41,858 nucleotides of DNA from positions 1 to 41,858 of the forward strand of contig QHVJ01000126.1 of assembly GCA_003222275.1 (NCBI GenBank), written 5' to 3'. Positions within the stretch are counted from its first letter, which is position 1; each line of letters begins with the position of its first letter. This document shows, one piece after another, positions 17,877-25,881 of the stretch. The translations under genes and the position numbers were made by a program. The notes under the pieces were generated by a model. It did no database searches and was not told the DNA's origin. It worked only from the letters and a program-made list of their open reading frames with translations. Source of the DNA: Acidobacteriota bacterium (GTDB lineage Bacteria; Acidobacteriota; Vicinamibacteria; Fen-336).

Positions 17877-18572
17877 TCAGGCCGCCGCGCAACCGCGGGC
17901 CACGATACCGCGCACCTGCTCGGCCAGGGCGCCCGCTTCCTCCACGCCGCGGCCGGTGGTGGGCACCGGGGGATGAAGTGTCATCGCCAGCTCCCCGGGG
18001 CGGAGCCGGAGCAGCCCTTGCGGGGCGACGCGCTTCACTCCCGCCAGCGAGACCGGGATCACCGGCACGCCAGCCTCTATGGCGAGGACGAAGCTGCCCT
18101 TCTTGAAGGGACGCACCGACCCGTCCGCGCTCCGCGTCCCCTCCGGGAAGACGGCCACGCTGGTGCCGCCCGCGATGCGCAGCGCCGCCCGCTCGAGGCT
18201 CTTGCGGGCGCGGAACGCCTTGCTGCGGTCGATGGCGATGTGGCCCGCGCAGTAGAGATAGAGGCCGATGAGCGGGATCAGGTACAGCGAGCGCTTGTGG
18301 ACGATGCGGAAGCTGCCCGGCAGGTAGGCGAAGAGCACGGGGATGTCGAGGACGCTGCCGTGGTTCACCGCATAGATCACCGGTCCCGGTGGCGGCGCGT
18401 GACCGCCCACGAGCACCCGTACTCCCCACACTTTCAGGACGACGCGACCCCACGACCGCGCGATCCGCCAGGAAAGCTCGCCCCGGCGGTCGACGAGGCC
18501 GGCGAGGATCGCCGGGATGCCCAGCCCCAAGGTGACCAAGACGAGGACCGGGACGGACAGGAGAAGGCGCAT
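17877..18572 (-). CDS. plsC: 1-acyl-glycerol-3-phosphate acyltransferase (PlsC-like)
   Basis: This 231-residue membrane-associated acyltransferase has the HX4D catalytic motif in NHGSVLD at residues 70-76 and the phosphate-binding FPEGTRS at 142-148. A hydrophobic N-terminal segment (residues 3-25) is typical of PlsC proteins. Its expected role is acylation of lysophosphatidic acid in phospholipid synthesis. PlsC paralogues also acylate other lysolipids, so the exact acceptor is unsure. It lies 30 bp downstream of the PIN/TRAM gene and 8 bp upstream of the carboxypeptidase start, consistent with one envelope operon. Confidence 0.85.
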   Translation of the reverse strand: MRLLLSVPVLVLVTLGLGIPAILAGLVDRRGELSWRIARSWGRVVLKVWGVRVLVGGHAPPPGPVIYAVNHGSVLDIPVLFAYLPGSFRIVHKRSLYLIPLIGLYLYCAGHIAIDRSKAFRARKSLERAALRIAGGTSVAVFPEGTRSADGSVRPFKKGSFVLAIEAGVPVIPVSLAGVKRVAPQGLLRLRPGELAMTLHPPVPTTGRGVEEAGALAEQVRGIVARGCAAA

Positions 18573-18602
18573 GAGCGGACAGTCCAGTGCGGCCCGGGAA
18601 GT

Positions 18603-19841
18603 CTAGTCCGGCTTGGCGATGGGTCGGATGGGACTGCCCTCCGCCGCCTCGGCCGGCAAGGACAGCTCCCGCGTCGGCGCCGAAGAGGGAGAAGGAGCGC
18701 CCTGGAGGAGGTGGGCATCGGCCGCAGGCTCGGAAGCGCCGGGAGCCACGCGCTCGTCCCGCCGGTCGGCCTCCCGCCGCTCCAGGGCGCGCGGGTCGCG
18801 GCCGTGCGGCTCGCGGCGGTCGCCCACCCTCAGGTCGCGGCGGACGACACTCTCCTCCGGCGGCGGGCCGTCGAGCCAGCGGCAGAAGATCATCTTGCCG
18901 GCCGTGGTCTGGAGGACGCTGGTGACGCTGACCTCGATCGTCTTGCCGAGGGCCTTGCGAGCCTGGTCCACGACCACCATCGTGCCGTCATCGAGGTAGC
19001 CCACGCCCTGGCCGGCCTCCTTGCCCTCCTTGATCACGAAGACGCGCATCACTTCTCCGGGCAGGACCACCGGCTTCAGCGAGTTGGCCAGCTCGTTGAT
19101 GTTCAGCACGGGCACGCCCCGGAGCTGGGCGACCTTGTTGAGGTTGAAGTCGTTGGTGACGATCTTTCCGCTCATGCGCCGGGCGAGCTCGATCAGCTTG
19201 AGGTCGACCTCGCGCACCTCGGGGAAGTCGGTCTCGACGATCTGCACCGTGACGTGGGCGATCTTCTGCATCTTCTGCAGGATGTCGAGGCCGCGCCGGC
19301 CGCGGTTGCGCTTCAGGGAGTCGGAGGAGTCCGCCACCTGCTGCAGCTCCCGCAGGACGAACTGCGGCACGACCAGCGTGCCCTCCAGGAAGCCGGTCTC
19401 GCAGATGTCGGCGATGCGCCCGTCGATGATCACCGACGTGTCGAGCACCTTGTACTGATGGAGGCGGGCCGAGTCGCGGAAGGCGGCGATGATGCGGGCG
19501 GGCTCGAACCACTCGCCCTTGGAGCCGCCAATGGCGATGCCCATGTAGCCGAGGAAGACCACCAGCAGCGCGTGCACGAAGTGCGCGCCCACGATGTCGA
19601 GGCCGGCGAGCGCCCCCCACACGAGCCGCGCGCCGAAGAGCCCGACCACCCCGCCGATGAGCGCCCCGATCATGTGATGGCCGGGCACCGCGCGGAGCTT
19701 CATCTCCAGCGCGATCACCGCGAGGGCGGCGACGACGCCGAGGCCGACGCCCAGTGACGGCTGGCCCGGGAAGGGCGAGTAGACGTATCCGGCGTGGGCG
19801 AGAAGGGCGATGATGAAAACGCGGAACAGAATGAGCCACAT
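18603..19841 (-). CDS. membrane-anchored PIN/TRAM-domain protein (YacL-like)
   Basis: This 412-residue protein has three to four N-terminal membrane helices (residues 1-110). A PIN nuclease domain begins at KVLDTSVIIDGRIADI, with further acidic positions at VLREL, RRGLDIL and IVTNDFNLNKV. A TRAM RNA-binding domain follows at about 265-335 (LPGEVMRVFVIKEGKEAGQG to VTSVLQTTAG). This is the YacL-type architecture, whose function remains unclear. The last 70 residues are a charged, Arg/Glu/Asp- and Ala/Pro-rich tail that is not part of the usual family core and is probably disordered. Confidence 0.85.
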   Translation of the reverse strand: MWLILFRVFIIALLAHAGYVYSPFPGQPSLGVGLGVVAALAVIALEMKLRAVPGHHMIGALIGGVVGLFGARLVWGALAGLDIVGAHFVHALLVVFLGYMGIAIGGSKGEWFEPARIIAAFRDSARLHQYKVLDTSVIIDGRIADICETGFLEGTLVVPQFVLRELQQVADSSDSLKRNRGRRGLDILQKMQKIAHVTVQIVETDFPEVREVDLKLIELARRMSGKIVTNDFNLNKVAQLRGVPVLNINELANSLKPVVLPGEVMRVFVIKEGKEAGQGVGYLDDGTMVVVDQARKALGKTIEVSVTSVLQTTAGKMIFCRWLDGPPPEESVVRRDLRVGDRREPHGRDPRALERREADRRDERVAPGASEPAADAHLLQGAPSPSSAPTRELSLPAEAAEGSPIRPIAKPD

Positions 19842-19876
19842 CGGCTAAACCTCTCGAGGGTCCCAGGATCCCGCCC

Positions 19877-19905
19877 ATCATAGACTGCGTCCGTCCGCCG
19901 CGAAA
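19877..19905 (-). promoter_or_regulatory. weak candidate promoter before the PIN/TRAM gene
   Basis: On the minus strand TATGAT (19882-19877) is a good -10 match, with TTTCGC 17 bp upstream as a poor -35. It sits 36 nt before the ATG at 19841, in the gap after radA. Only the -10 is persuasive. Confidence 0.28.
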
Positions 19906-19910
19906 GGGGC

Positions 19911-21284
19911 TCAGCGAGGGTCGGACAGGCGCTCCAAGGCCTCGGTCAGGGTGTGGACCCCGAGCAGCTCGATGTCCTCGACTCCGGGGGGGATGCTGCG
20001 GGCGGGCAGCACGCAGCGCTTGAAGCCCATCTGCCGGGCTTCGCGCACGCGGAGCAGCGCCTGCCCTGCACTTCGCACCTCGCCCGCCAGGCCGACCTCG
20101 CCGAAGACGACGGTGTCGGCGGGCAGGGGCCGGTTGCGGAGCGAGGAGGCCACCGCCGCCACCACGCCGAGGTCGGCCGCCGGCTCGCTGACCTCGAGCC
20201 CGCCGGCGACGCTCACGTATACGTCGTCGCCCAGCAGCGCCAGCCCTTCGCGTTTCTCGAGCACGGCCAGGAGAAGGTTCGTCCGGTTGGGGTCGATGCC
20301 GAGCGACATGCGGCGCGGGTTGCCGAAGGAGGTCGGCGAGACGAGGGCCTGGACCTCGACCAGCATCGGCCGCGAGCCCTCGACGGTGGCCACGACCGCC
20401 GAGCCGGGGCAGCCCTCGCGCCGCTCGGACAAGAAGAGCGCCGACGGGTTGGCCACCGGTTGCAGCCCGGTCCCGGTCATCTCGAAGACGCCCAGCTCGG
20501 AGGCGGCGCCGAAGCGGTTCTTGACCGCGCGCACGATCCGGTGGTGCTGGCGCTTGTCCCCTTCGAAATAGAGGACGGTGTCCACGATGTGCTCGAGCGA
20601 CTTGGGACCCGCGAGGCTACCGTCCTTGGTCACGTGGCCGATGAGGAAGGTCGTGATGCCGCGGCCCTTGGCCAGGAAGAGGAGCTGGGTGGCCACCTCG
20701 CGCACCTGGCTCATGCTGCCGGGGGCGGAGGGGAACTTCGACGAGTAGACCGTCTGCACCGAGTCCACCACGAGGGCGGATGGCTTGAGCTCGTCGACCT
20801 GTTCCAGGATCCGTTCCAGCGACGTCTCGCCCATGAGGTAGAGGCCGCCGCCCGTCACGCCGAATCGCGCTCCCCTCAGCTTGATCTGGCGCTCCGACTC
20901 CTCCCCCGACACGTAGAGCACGGTGCCGCCGCTTCGGCCGAGAAGGTGCGCGACCTGGAGGAGCAGCGAGCTCTTTCCAATCCCGGGCTCCCCGCCGATG
21001 AGAACCATCGACCCGGGGACGATGCCGCCGCCGAGCACGCGGTCGAACTCCCCGAGGCCGGTCGCGATGCGCTCGGCGTCGGCGCCGTCCACCGTGTCGT
21101 AGGGCAGCGGCCGGCCGCCGAGGGCGGGGCCCGGTCCCTTCGCGCGGGCCGGAGACGCCGCCTCCTGCCTCTCCTCGACGAAGCAGTTCCAGTCGCCGCA
21201 GTCGGGACAGCGGCCCAGCCACTTGGAGCTTTCGAACCCGCACGCCTGGCAGGCGAAGACGGACTTCAGCTTCGGCGCGGGCAT
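19911..21284 (-). CDS. radA: DNA repair protein RadA
   Basis: This 457-residue protein is a RecA-like branch-migration ATPase for recombination intermediates. The N-terminal zinc finger uses C12, C15, C26 and C29 (CQACG then CPDCGDW). Walker A GEPGIGKS lies at about 98-105, the RadA-specific KNRFG motif is present, and the C-terminal third is Lon-like (DDVYVSVAGGLEV, then FGEVGLAGEVR). The ATG at 21284 is chosen because it begins the canonical zinc-finger region; an upstream frame extension would run into alr. It follows alr by 28 bp. Confidence 0.95.
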   Translation of the reverse strand: MPAPKLKSVFACQACGFESSKWLGRCPDCGDWNCFVEERQEAASPARAKGPGPALGGRPLPYDTVDGADAERIATGLGEFDRVLGGGIVPGSMVLIGGEPGIGKSSLLLQVAHLLGRSGGTVLYVSGEESERQIKLRGARFGVTGGGLYLMGETSLERILEQVDELKPSALVVDSVQTVYSSKFPSAPGSMSQVREVATQLLFLAKGRGITTFLIGHVTKDGSLAGPKSLEHIVDTVLYFEGDKRQHHRIVRAVKNRFGAASELGVFEMTGTGLQPVANPSALFLSERREGCPGSAVVATVEGSRPMLVEVQALVSPTSFGNPRRMSLGIDPNRTNLLLAVLEKREGLALLGDDVYVSVAGGLEVSEPAADLGVVAAVASSLRNRPLPADTVVFGEVGLAGEVRSAGQALLRVREARQMGFKRCVLPARSIPPGVEDIELLGVHTLTEALERLSDPR

Positions 21285-21312
21285 CGCCGGGAGTCTAGCG
21301 AACGGACCTGCC

Positions 21313-22488
21313 TCAGCGGGTCCGATCCCCGGCCCGGGGAGTAAAGCGCGACTCGACGCCCACCACCCGCCCACCCTCGAGGTAGACGCGCGGCACCCGG
21401 GAGCCGACGCTCGTGAGGATCTCCCACGCGTTGGTGCCGGCGCGGTCGGCGACGTCCCACGCGGGAGGATCGTCGCCGAACAGCACGGCCTCGTCCCCCT
21501 CGCCGGCATCGGGATGGTCGGTGAGGTCCGCCATCGTGAGATCCATGCACACCGTTCCCGCCACCGGCACGCGGCGCCCCTTCACGAGGAGCTCGCCACG
21601 GTCGCGCATGTCATCCGTACGGGGCACGCCGTCGGCATAGCCGAAGGGGATGGTGGCGATGCGCGAGCGGCGGGGCGCGACCCAGCGGCCGCCGTAGGAC
21701 ACCGGCGTCCCCACCGCGACTTCCTTGACCAGCTCGATGTCCGCCGAGACGGTCATCACCGGCTTCACGTCGATCGCGGGCGCAAGCGGCCGCGGCCGGA
21801 CGCCATAAAGGATGAGGCCGGGACGGACCAGCGTGTGGTGGCGCCGGAGGAACGCGAGGCCGGCGCTGTTGGCGGCGTGGATCCATCGCGGCCGGATCCC
21901 GCGCCGGGCCAGCTCGTCGGCCGCCTCGTCGAACAGGTCGAGCTGGCGGCGGGTCGCGTCGGCGTCCTCGTCGGCGGCGGCGAGGTGGGTCAGCAGCCCC
22001 TCGACCTCGATCCGGCCGGATTCGGCGAGCCGGGCGGCCGCCTCGCCGACCGCCGAGGGGGTGAAGCCGAGGCGCGTCATCCCGGTATCGACCTTGACGT
22101 GGACCGCGAGGCGCCGGCCGGCATCCTTCCCCGCTTGCAGGACGAGCTCCAGCGTCGACGGCGTGGAGACGACGGCCGTCAGCTCGTGCTGAACGAGCGA
22201 GCGGACCTGCCCGGGGGCGATGCCGGCCAGCACCACGATCGGCGCCCGTATGCCGGCCGACCGCAGGACCGCTCCCTCTTCCGCGTAGGCCACGGCCAGC
22301 ATCGGGGCGCCGAGAGCGACGAGGTGGCGGCTCACGCGGGCGGCGCCGTGGCCGTAGGCGTCCGCCTTCACCACCGGCATGACGGGGCGGCCCGCGGCGG
22401 CGGCGACGGCGAGGTAGTTGGCGGCCAGCCGGTCCAGGTCCAGCCGCGCGCGCGCGGGGCGAAGCGCCGCCAGCAGCGAGTCGCTCAT
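21313..22488 (-). CDS. alr: alanine racemase
   Basis: This 391-residue PLP enzyme interconverts L- and D-alanine for peptidoglycan. The PLP-lysine is K41 in VVKADAYGHG. The second catalytic base, a tyrosine, lies in VSYGGRW about residue 265. Other family marks are KVDTGMTRLG, ANSAGL, RPGLILYG and GTVCMDL. The length is normal for the family. It lies between dnaB and radA in a co-directional run, separated from dnaB by 162 bp that contain a long perfect hairpin. Confidence 0.94.
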   Translation of the reverse strand: MSDSLLAALRPARARLDLDRLAANYLAVAAAAGRPVMPVVKADAYGHGAARVSRHLVALGAPMLAVAYAEEGAVLRSAGIRAPIVVLAGIAPGQVRSLVQHELTAVVSTPSTLELVLQAGKDAGRRLAVHVKVDTGMTRLGFTPSAVGEAAARLAESGRIEVEGLLTHLAAADEDADATRRQLDLFDEAADELARRGIRPRWIHAANSAGLAFLRRHHTLVRPGLILYGVRPRPLAPAIDVKPVMTVSADIELVKEVAVGTPVSYGGRWVAPRRSRIATIPFGYADGVPRTDDMRDRGELLVKGRRVPVAGTVCMDLTMADLTDHPDAGEGDEAVLFGDDPPAWDVADRAGTNAWEILTSVGSRVPRVYLEGGRVVGVESRFTPRAGDRTR

Positions 22489-22576
22489 CGACTAGAGGAT
22501 AACCGGCTTCAGCAGGCGACTGAAAAACCTTCCCCGGCGCGAGCGTTCGGCGCGCGCAGCGGAGCGTTTCCTCTGT

Positions 22577-22609
22577 CGTCTCGCGCCGGATTCATTCCGG
22601 CGCGAGACG
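22577..22609. repeat. 14-bp perfect hairpin with TTCAT loop between dnaB and alr
   Basis: Arms 22577-22590 and 22596-22609 are exact reverse complements and enclose the loop TTCAT. The stem top GGA-TTCAT-TCC matches the apex of the repeat hairpins at 28286-28314, 30055-30190, 32235-32468 and 38760-38833. GCGGAGCG words flank it, as in those repeats. No clear T-run follows on the minus strand, so a simple intrinsic terminator is not obvious. The rest of the 22489-22650 gap shows no ORF. Confidence 0.7.
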
Positions 22610-22650
22610 CTTGACGATTTCCCACGCGGAGCGGAGCGCGCCGCATTCGG

Positions 22651-25260
22651 TTATACGTTGCGCCACTCGAGGTTCTCGAAGCGGGTGAATTCCTTGATGA
22701 AGGCGAGCTTCAGCATGCCCGTCGGCCCGTTGCGCTGCTTGCCGATGATGATCTCGGCCACGCCGCGGTTCTCGTCGGTGGGCTTGTACTCCTCTTCGCG
22801 GTAGATGAAGACGACCACGTCCGCGTCTTGTTCCAGGCCTCCTGAATTGTGACTCACAATGCCGTCGGCGAGCCATGATGCCGGGCCGGGTACCGTGAGA
22901 TCGTAGACGTCATCTTCGCCATCTGGCTCGACGGTGACGATCCGATCCCAGAACAGGTCGTTCGTCGCTTGCTCCATCAGGATCCCATCCTCGAGGATGC
23001 GCCCGTAGTCGGCCAGAAGGGCACGTGATGGCGCGAACCGGAAATGTGACGAGCCTCCGTAGGCGGTGCCGCGGAGCTGCGCCATGCGGCGTGTGGAGAC
23101 TCCGCGGTCACGCATGAGTGCCCGCACCCGGCTGAAGTACTCGGTGGGAAGAGTGTCGACATTGGTATTGGCGGGGGAGCCGCCGACTGCGATCTGCAGC
23201 TCGAGCGCCTGCGGCACTCGTGGACCGAACGCGCCCACGACTTCGAGGAACCGGCGTTGGTCAGCGCCGCTGGATACGTTCACGAACGCGTTCGGTCGAT
23301 AGTTCGCCTTGCGCACCCAGTAAGTCCGAGCCACGATGCCGATCCTCAGGAGCAGGGTGCCAACATCAGCGGCAAGGCCCGGGCGGTTCGTGCTGTAGTA
23401 CACGCTATGGCCGCCGCGGTGACCCTGCGTGACGCCGATCGTTCCGTCCGTGGCCCAGAGATGACGCAACAACAACGCGATCTGCCGGTTGGACAGGCGG
23501 AAAGCCGCCGCCGGAATCCGTTTCTGATGCGAGCGCTGGCCGAAGACGCCCAGCGAGCGGAGCCACGCGTTGACGCCTGCGGGATGCCAACGGTTTCCGT
23601 TACCGCTGATCAGTAGCTGGTGCCAAGTCCGCCGCCCAGCGTAGCGCTTGACGTCAGCGTCGAACTCGTCGCGCGCCGCAGAGGTGACCATTTCGCTGTT
23701 ATCAGCGGACGCCGTGGTGTAACGCATCGGCTCGTGCTTGAGGTAGCTACCATCGCCGATGAGCTGGCCGAGGAGGGCGACCCGTTTGTCCGGCCACACG
23801 TCCGGATGTGCGGGCTCCGGCAACCGCCGGGCGATTGCCACGCGGTCGCCTACGGACAGATGCCGCAGTCGCGTCCAACCCTCCGATCCCCAGAGCCGGT
23901 GCCGCAGTGTCGCCCTGATGGTTCGGCCGCTGGCGAGCTTCACGCGGTAGACAGTTCGCTTCCCGACGCGCCAGACTTTGTCGCTTCGTGCTGTCGTCAG
24001 CCATCCTTCCGGGGACGACATGGCGACGACTTCCGGCGTGGTCCCCACGAGGTCGCGGATCGGCAAGCGCTGGCCGTCGGCCATGACGACCAGCGTCTCG
24101 CCCGTCACGCATTCTCTTAAATCCGAGAGCTGCGGGCGCTTCTCCGTGCGGCCTTCGGGCGCGCGCGAGAGCTGCGAGAGCGCGACCACGGGGACCCTCA
24201 GCTCCTTCGCCAGCCCCTTGAGCGATCGGCTGATCGAGGCGATTTCCTGCTGCCGGTTCTCGACCCGGCCGGCCCCGGACACGAGCTGCAGGTAGTCCAC
24301 CACGATGAGGCCCAGGCCGTGCTCGGCCATCAGCCGCCGGCACTTGGCCCGCATCTCCAGCGGGGTGAGCGTCGCCGAGTCGTCGATGAAGATCTTCGAG
24401 GCCGAGAGGTCGGCGTACGCCTTGGCCAGCCGCGCCCAGTCCTTCTCCTGCAGGTTGCCGGTGCGCAGGCGATGGGCGTCGACCCGCGCGTCGGCGCACA
24501 GCATGCGCAGGACCAGCTGCTCCTTGGCCATCTCGAGCGAGAAGATGCCGACCGTCTCCCCCGTCTTCGCCGAGGCGTACTGGGCGACGTTGAGGCAGAA
24601 GGACGTCTTGCCCATGGCGGGGCGGGCGGCCACGATGATGAGGTCGCCCTTCTGGAGCCCGCTCGTCTTCTCGTCCAGGTCGACGAACCCCGTGGGCAGC
24701 CCGGTGACGAGCTCCTTCGACTGCGAGAGCTGGTCGATCGTCCGGAAGCTCTCCTTGACGATCTCGCGGATGCCGACGAAGCCCTGGCGGATGCGGTGCT
24801 CCGCGATGTCGAAGATCGCCTTCTCCGCCTTGTCGAGGATGACCCCCGCCTCCTCCTCCGCCTCGAAAGCGGAATGGACGATGCGGTTGCCAGCGTGGAT
24901 GAGGTTCCGGAGGACCGCCTTCTCCTTGATGATGCGGCTCCACTGCTCGACGTTGGTGATGCGGGGGATGCCGTCGACGAGCGACGCCAGGTACGCGGCG
25001 CCGCCCACCGCCTCCAGCGCGGAGCCCCGGATGAGCTCGTCCTTGAGCGTGACGAGGTCGATGGCCTGGGAGCGCTCGGCGAGCGCGGCCATCGCGTCGA
25101 AGATCCTCCGGTGGGCCTCGCGGTAGAAGTCGTCGCGGGTGAGGACCTCCGCCGCCGAGTTGAAGGCGGCGTTGTCGACGAGCACCGCCCCCAGCACGGT
25201 GCGCTCCGCCTCGGCGTTGTGCGGTAGTGCTTTGTCCTTGAGGGCGACTTCGGTTGCCAA
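22651..25260 (-). CDS. dnaB: replicative DNA helicase DnaB, interrupted by an intein
   Basis: This is an 869-codon open frame. Residues 1-383 and 806-869 are DnaB; 384-805 are an intein. After splicing the helicase would be 447 residues, close to the family norm. The N-terminal domain begins LPHNAEAERTVLGAVL, Walker A is ARPAMGKTS, Walker B is IVVDYLQL, and the nucleotide-contacting segment SDLRE joins SGGLEQDAD across the intein. DnaB is the hexameric helicase at the replication fork. The ribosomal protein genes rpsF, rpsR and rplI upstream are its usual neighbours. Splicing has to work for viability unless another dnaB exists. Confidence 0.95.
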   Translation of the reverse strand: MATEVALKDKALPHNAEAERTVLGAVLVDNAAFNSAAEVLTRDDFYREAHRRIFDAMAALAERSQAIDLVTLKDELIRGSALEAVGGAAYLASLVDGIPRITNVEQWSRIIKEKAVLRNLIHAGNRIVHSAFEAEEEAGVILDKAEKAIFDIAEHRIRQGFVGIREIVKESFRTIDQLSQSKELVTGLPTGFVDLDEKTSGLQKGDLIIVAARPAMGKTSFCLNVAQYASAKTGETVGIFSLEMAKEQLVLRMLCADARVDAHRLRTGNLQEKDWARLAKAYADLSASKIFIDDSATLTPLEMRAKCRRLMAEHGLGLIVVDYLQLVSGAGRVENRQQEIASISRSLKGLAKELRVPVVALSQLSRAPEGRTEKRPQLSDLRECVTGETLVVMADGQRLPIRDLVGTTPEVVAMSSPEGWLTTARSDKVWRVGKRTVYRVKLASGRTIRATLRHRLWGSEGWTRLRHLSVGDRVAIARRLPEPAHPDVWPDKRVALLGQLIGDGSYLKHEPMRYTTASADNSEMVTSAARDEFDADVKRYAGRRTWHQLLISGNGNRWHPAGVNAWLRSLGVFGQRSHQKRIPAAAFRLSNRQIALLLRHLWATDGTIGVTQGHRGGHSVYYSTNRPGLAADVGTLLLRIGIVARTYWVRKANYRPNAFVNVSSGADQRRFLEVVGAFGPRVPQALELQIAVGGSPANTNVDTLPTEYFSRVRALMRDRGVSTRRMAQLRGTAYGGSSHFRFAPSRALLADYGRILEDGILMEQATNDLFWDRIVTVEPDGEDDVYDLTVPGPASWLADGIVSHNSGGLEQDADVVVFIYREEEYKPTDENRGVAEIIIGKQRNGPTGMLKLAFIKEFTRFENLEWRNV
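22846..24111 (-). mobile_element. DnaB intein with LAGLIDADG homing endonuclease
   Basis: A 422-residue in-frame insertion begins with Cys384 (CVTGETLV, block A) and ends with VSHN (block G), followed by Ser as the +1 nucleophile. Block B has the TxxH arrangement in ATLRH. Block F is VYDLTV with later LADGIVSHN. Between them lie two LAGLIDADG-type motifs, LLGQLIGDGS and LLRHLWATDGT, each with its acidic residue, plus KRIP before the second. All splicing residues (first Cys, block-B His, penultimate His, last Asn, +1 Ser) are present, so it looks active. It sits inside the most conserved DnaB ATPase motif. Base composition looks less GC-rich than the surrounding exteins, but I did not compute it. 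Confidence 0.93.
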
Positions 25261-25336
25261 GGCGGCCTCCGGCGACGGGGCGATAGTCTACCGCCGGCGA
25301 CCGGCGGAGGGGGACCGTTTTTTCGCTACGCCGGCC

Positions 25337-25783
25337 TCAGCCTTCCTTGGTCACCAGAACGCGCAGGTTCGCGGACACCTCGGGGTGGAGCTTCACGCTC
25401 ACCTCGTGCTCGCCCAGCTTCTTGATCGGCTCGTCGAGCTGGACCTTGCGCTTGTCGATCTCGATGCCTTTGGCCTTGAGGAACTCGGCGATGTCGCCCG
25501 AGGTCACCGAGCCGTACAGCACGTCGTGCTCGCCCACCTTGCGCGGGGCGATGAAACGCAGCGAGGCGACGCGCTGGGCGACGCTCTCGAAATCCGCCTT
25601 CTCCTTCGCCGCCCGCAGCTCGTGCGCCTTGCGCTCCTTGGCGATCATGGCCTTGTTGGCGTCGCTGACCGCCATGGCCAGGCCCCGCGGGAGCAGGAAG
25701 TTGCGCCCGTAGCCCTCGGCGACCTTCACGACGTCGCCGCGGCGGCCCAGCTTGTCCACGTCTTCTCTCAGGATCACTTCCAT
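25337..25783 (-). CDS. rplI: 50S ribosomal protein L9
   Basis: This 148-residue protein begins MEVILREDVDKLGRRGDVV and contains GYGRNFLLPRGLA, the rRNA-binding N-domain signature. A long connecting helix and a C-domain follow. The length and position, between DUF2232 and dnaB, are typical. The 25261-25336 gap to dnaB contains a 7-bp hairpin at 25291-25307. A TCAGC heptamer repeat lies just upstream of its start. Confidence 0.96.
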   Translation of the reverse strand: MEVILREDVDKLGRRGDVVKVAEGYGRNFLLPRGLAMAVSDANKAMIAKERKAHELRAAKEKADFESVAQRVASLRFIAPRKVGEHDVLYGSVTSGDIAEFLKAKGIEIDKRKVQLDEPIKKLGEHEVSVKLHPEVSANLRVLVTKEG

Positions 25784-25802
25784 GAAACCTCCAACAGACC
25801 GC

Positions 25803-25880
25803 AGCGATCAGCCATCAGCGTTCAGCATTCAGAAACGAACGGCGTCCGTTGCTGATTGCTGACTGCTGATCGCTGACCGC
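25803..25880. repeat. inverted TCAGC heptamer repeat array upstream of rplI
   Basis: The left half is built of heptamers of the form NNTCAGC (GATCAGC, CATCAGC, GTTCAGC, then ATTCAG) at about 25806-25832. The right half, about 25851-25878, is the reverse-complement series (GCTGATT, GCTGACT, GCTGATC, GCTGACC). The halves can pair imperfectly around a central 20-bp segment. It fills the gap between the DUF2232 gene stop and the rplI start, where it would lie in the shared transcript. Confidence 0.75.
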
Positions 25881-25881
25881 T

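Noticed and set aside
25291-25323. Intrinsic terminator (7-bp hairpin with a T-run)
   Set aside because: The T-run lies on the side that would serve a plus-strand transcript, 10 nt away from the stem, but all genes there are on the minus strand.
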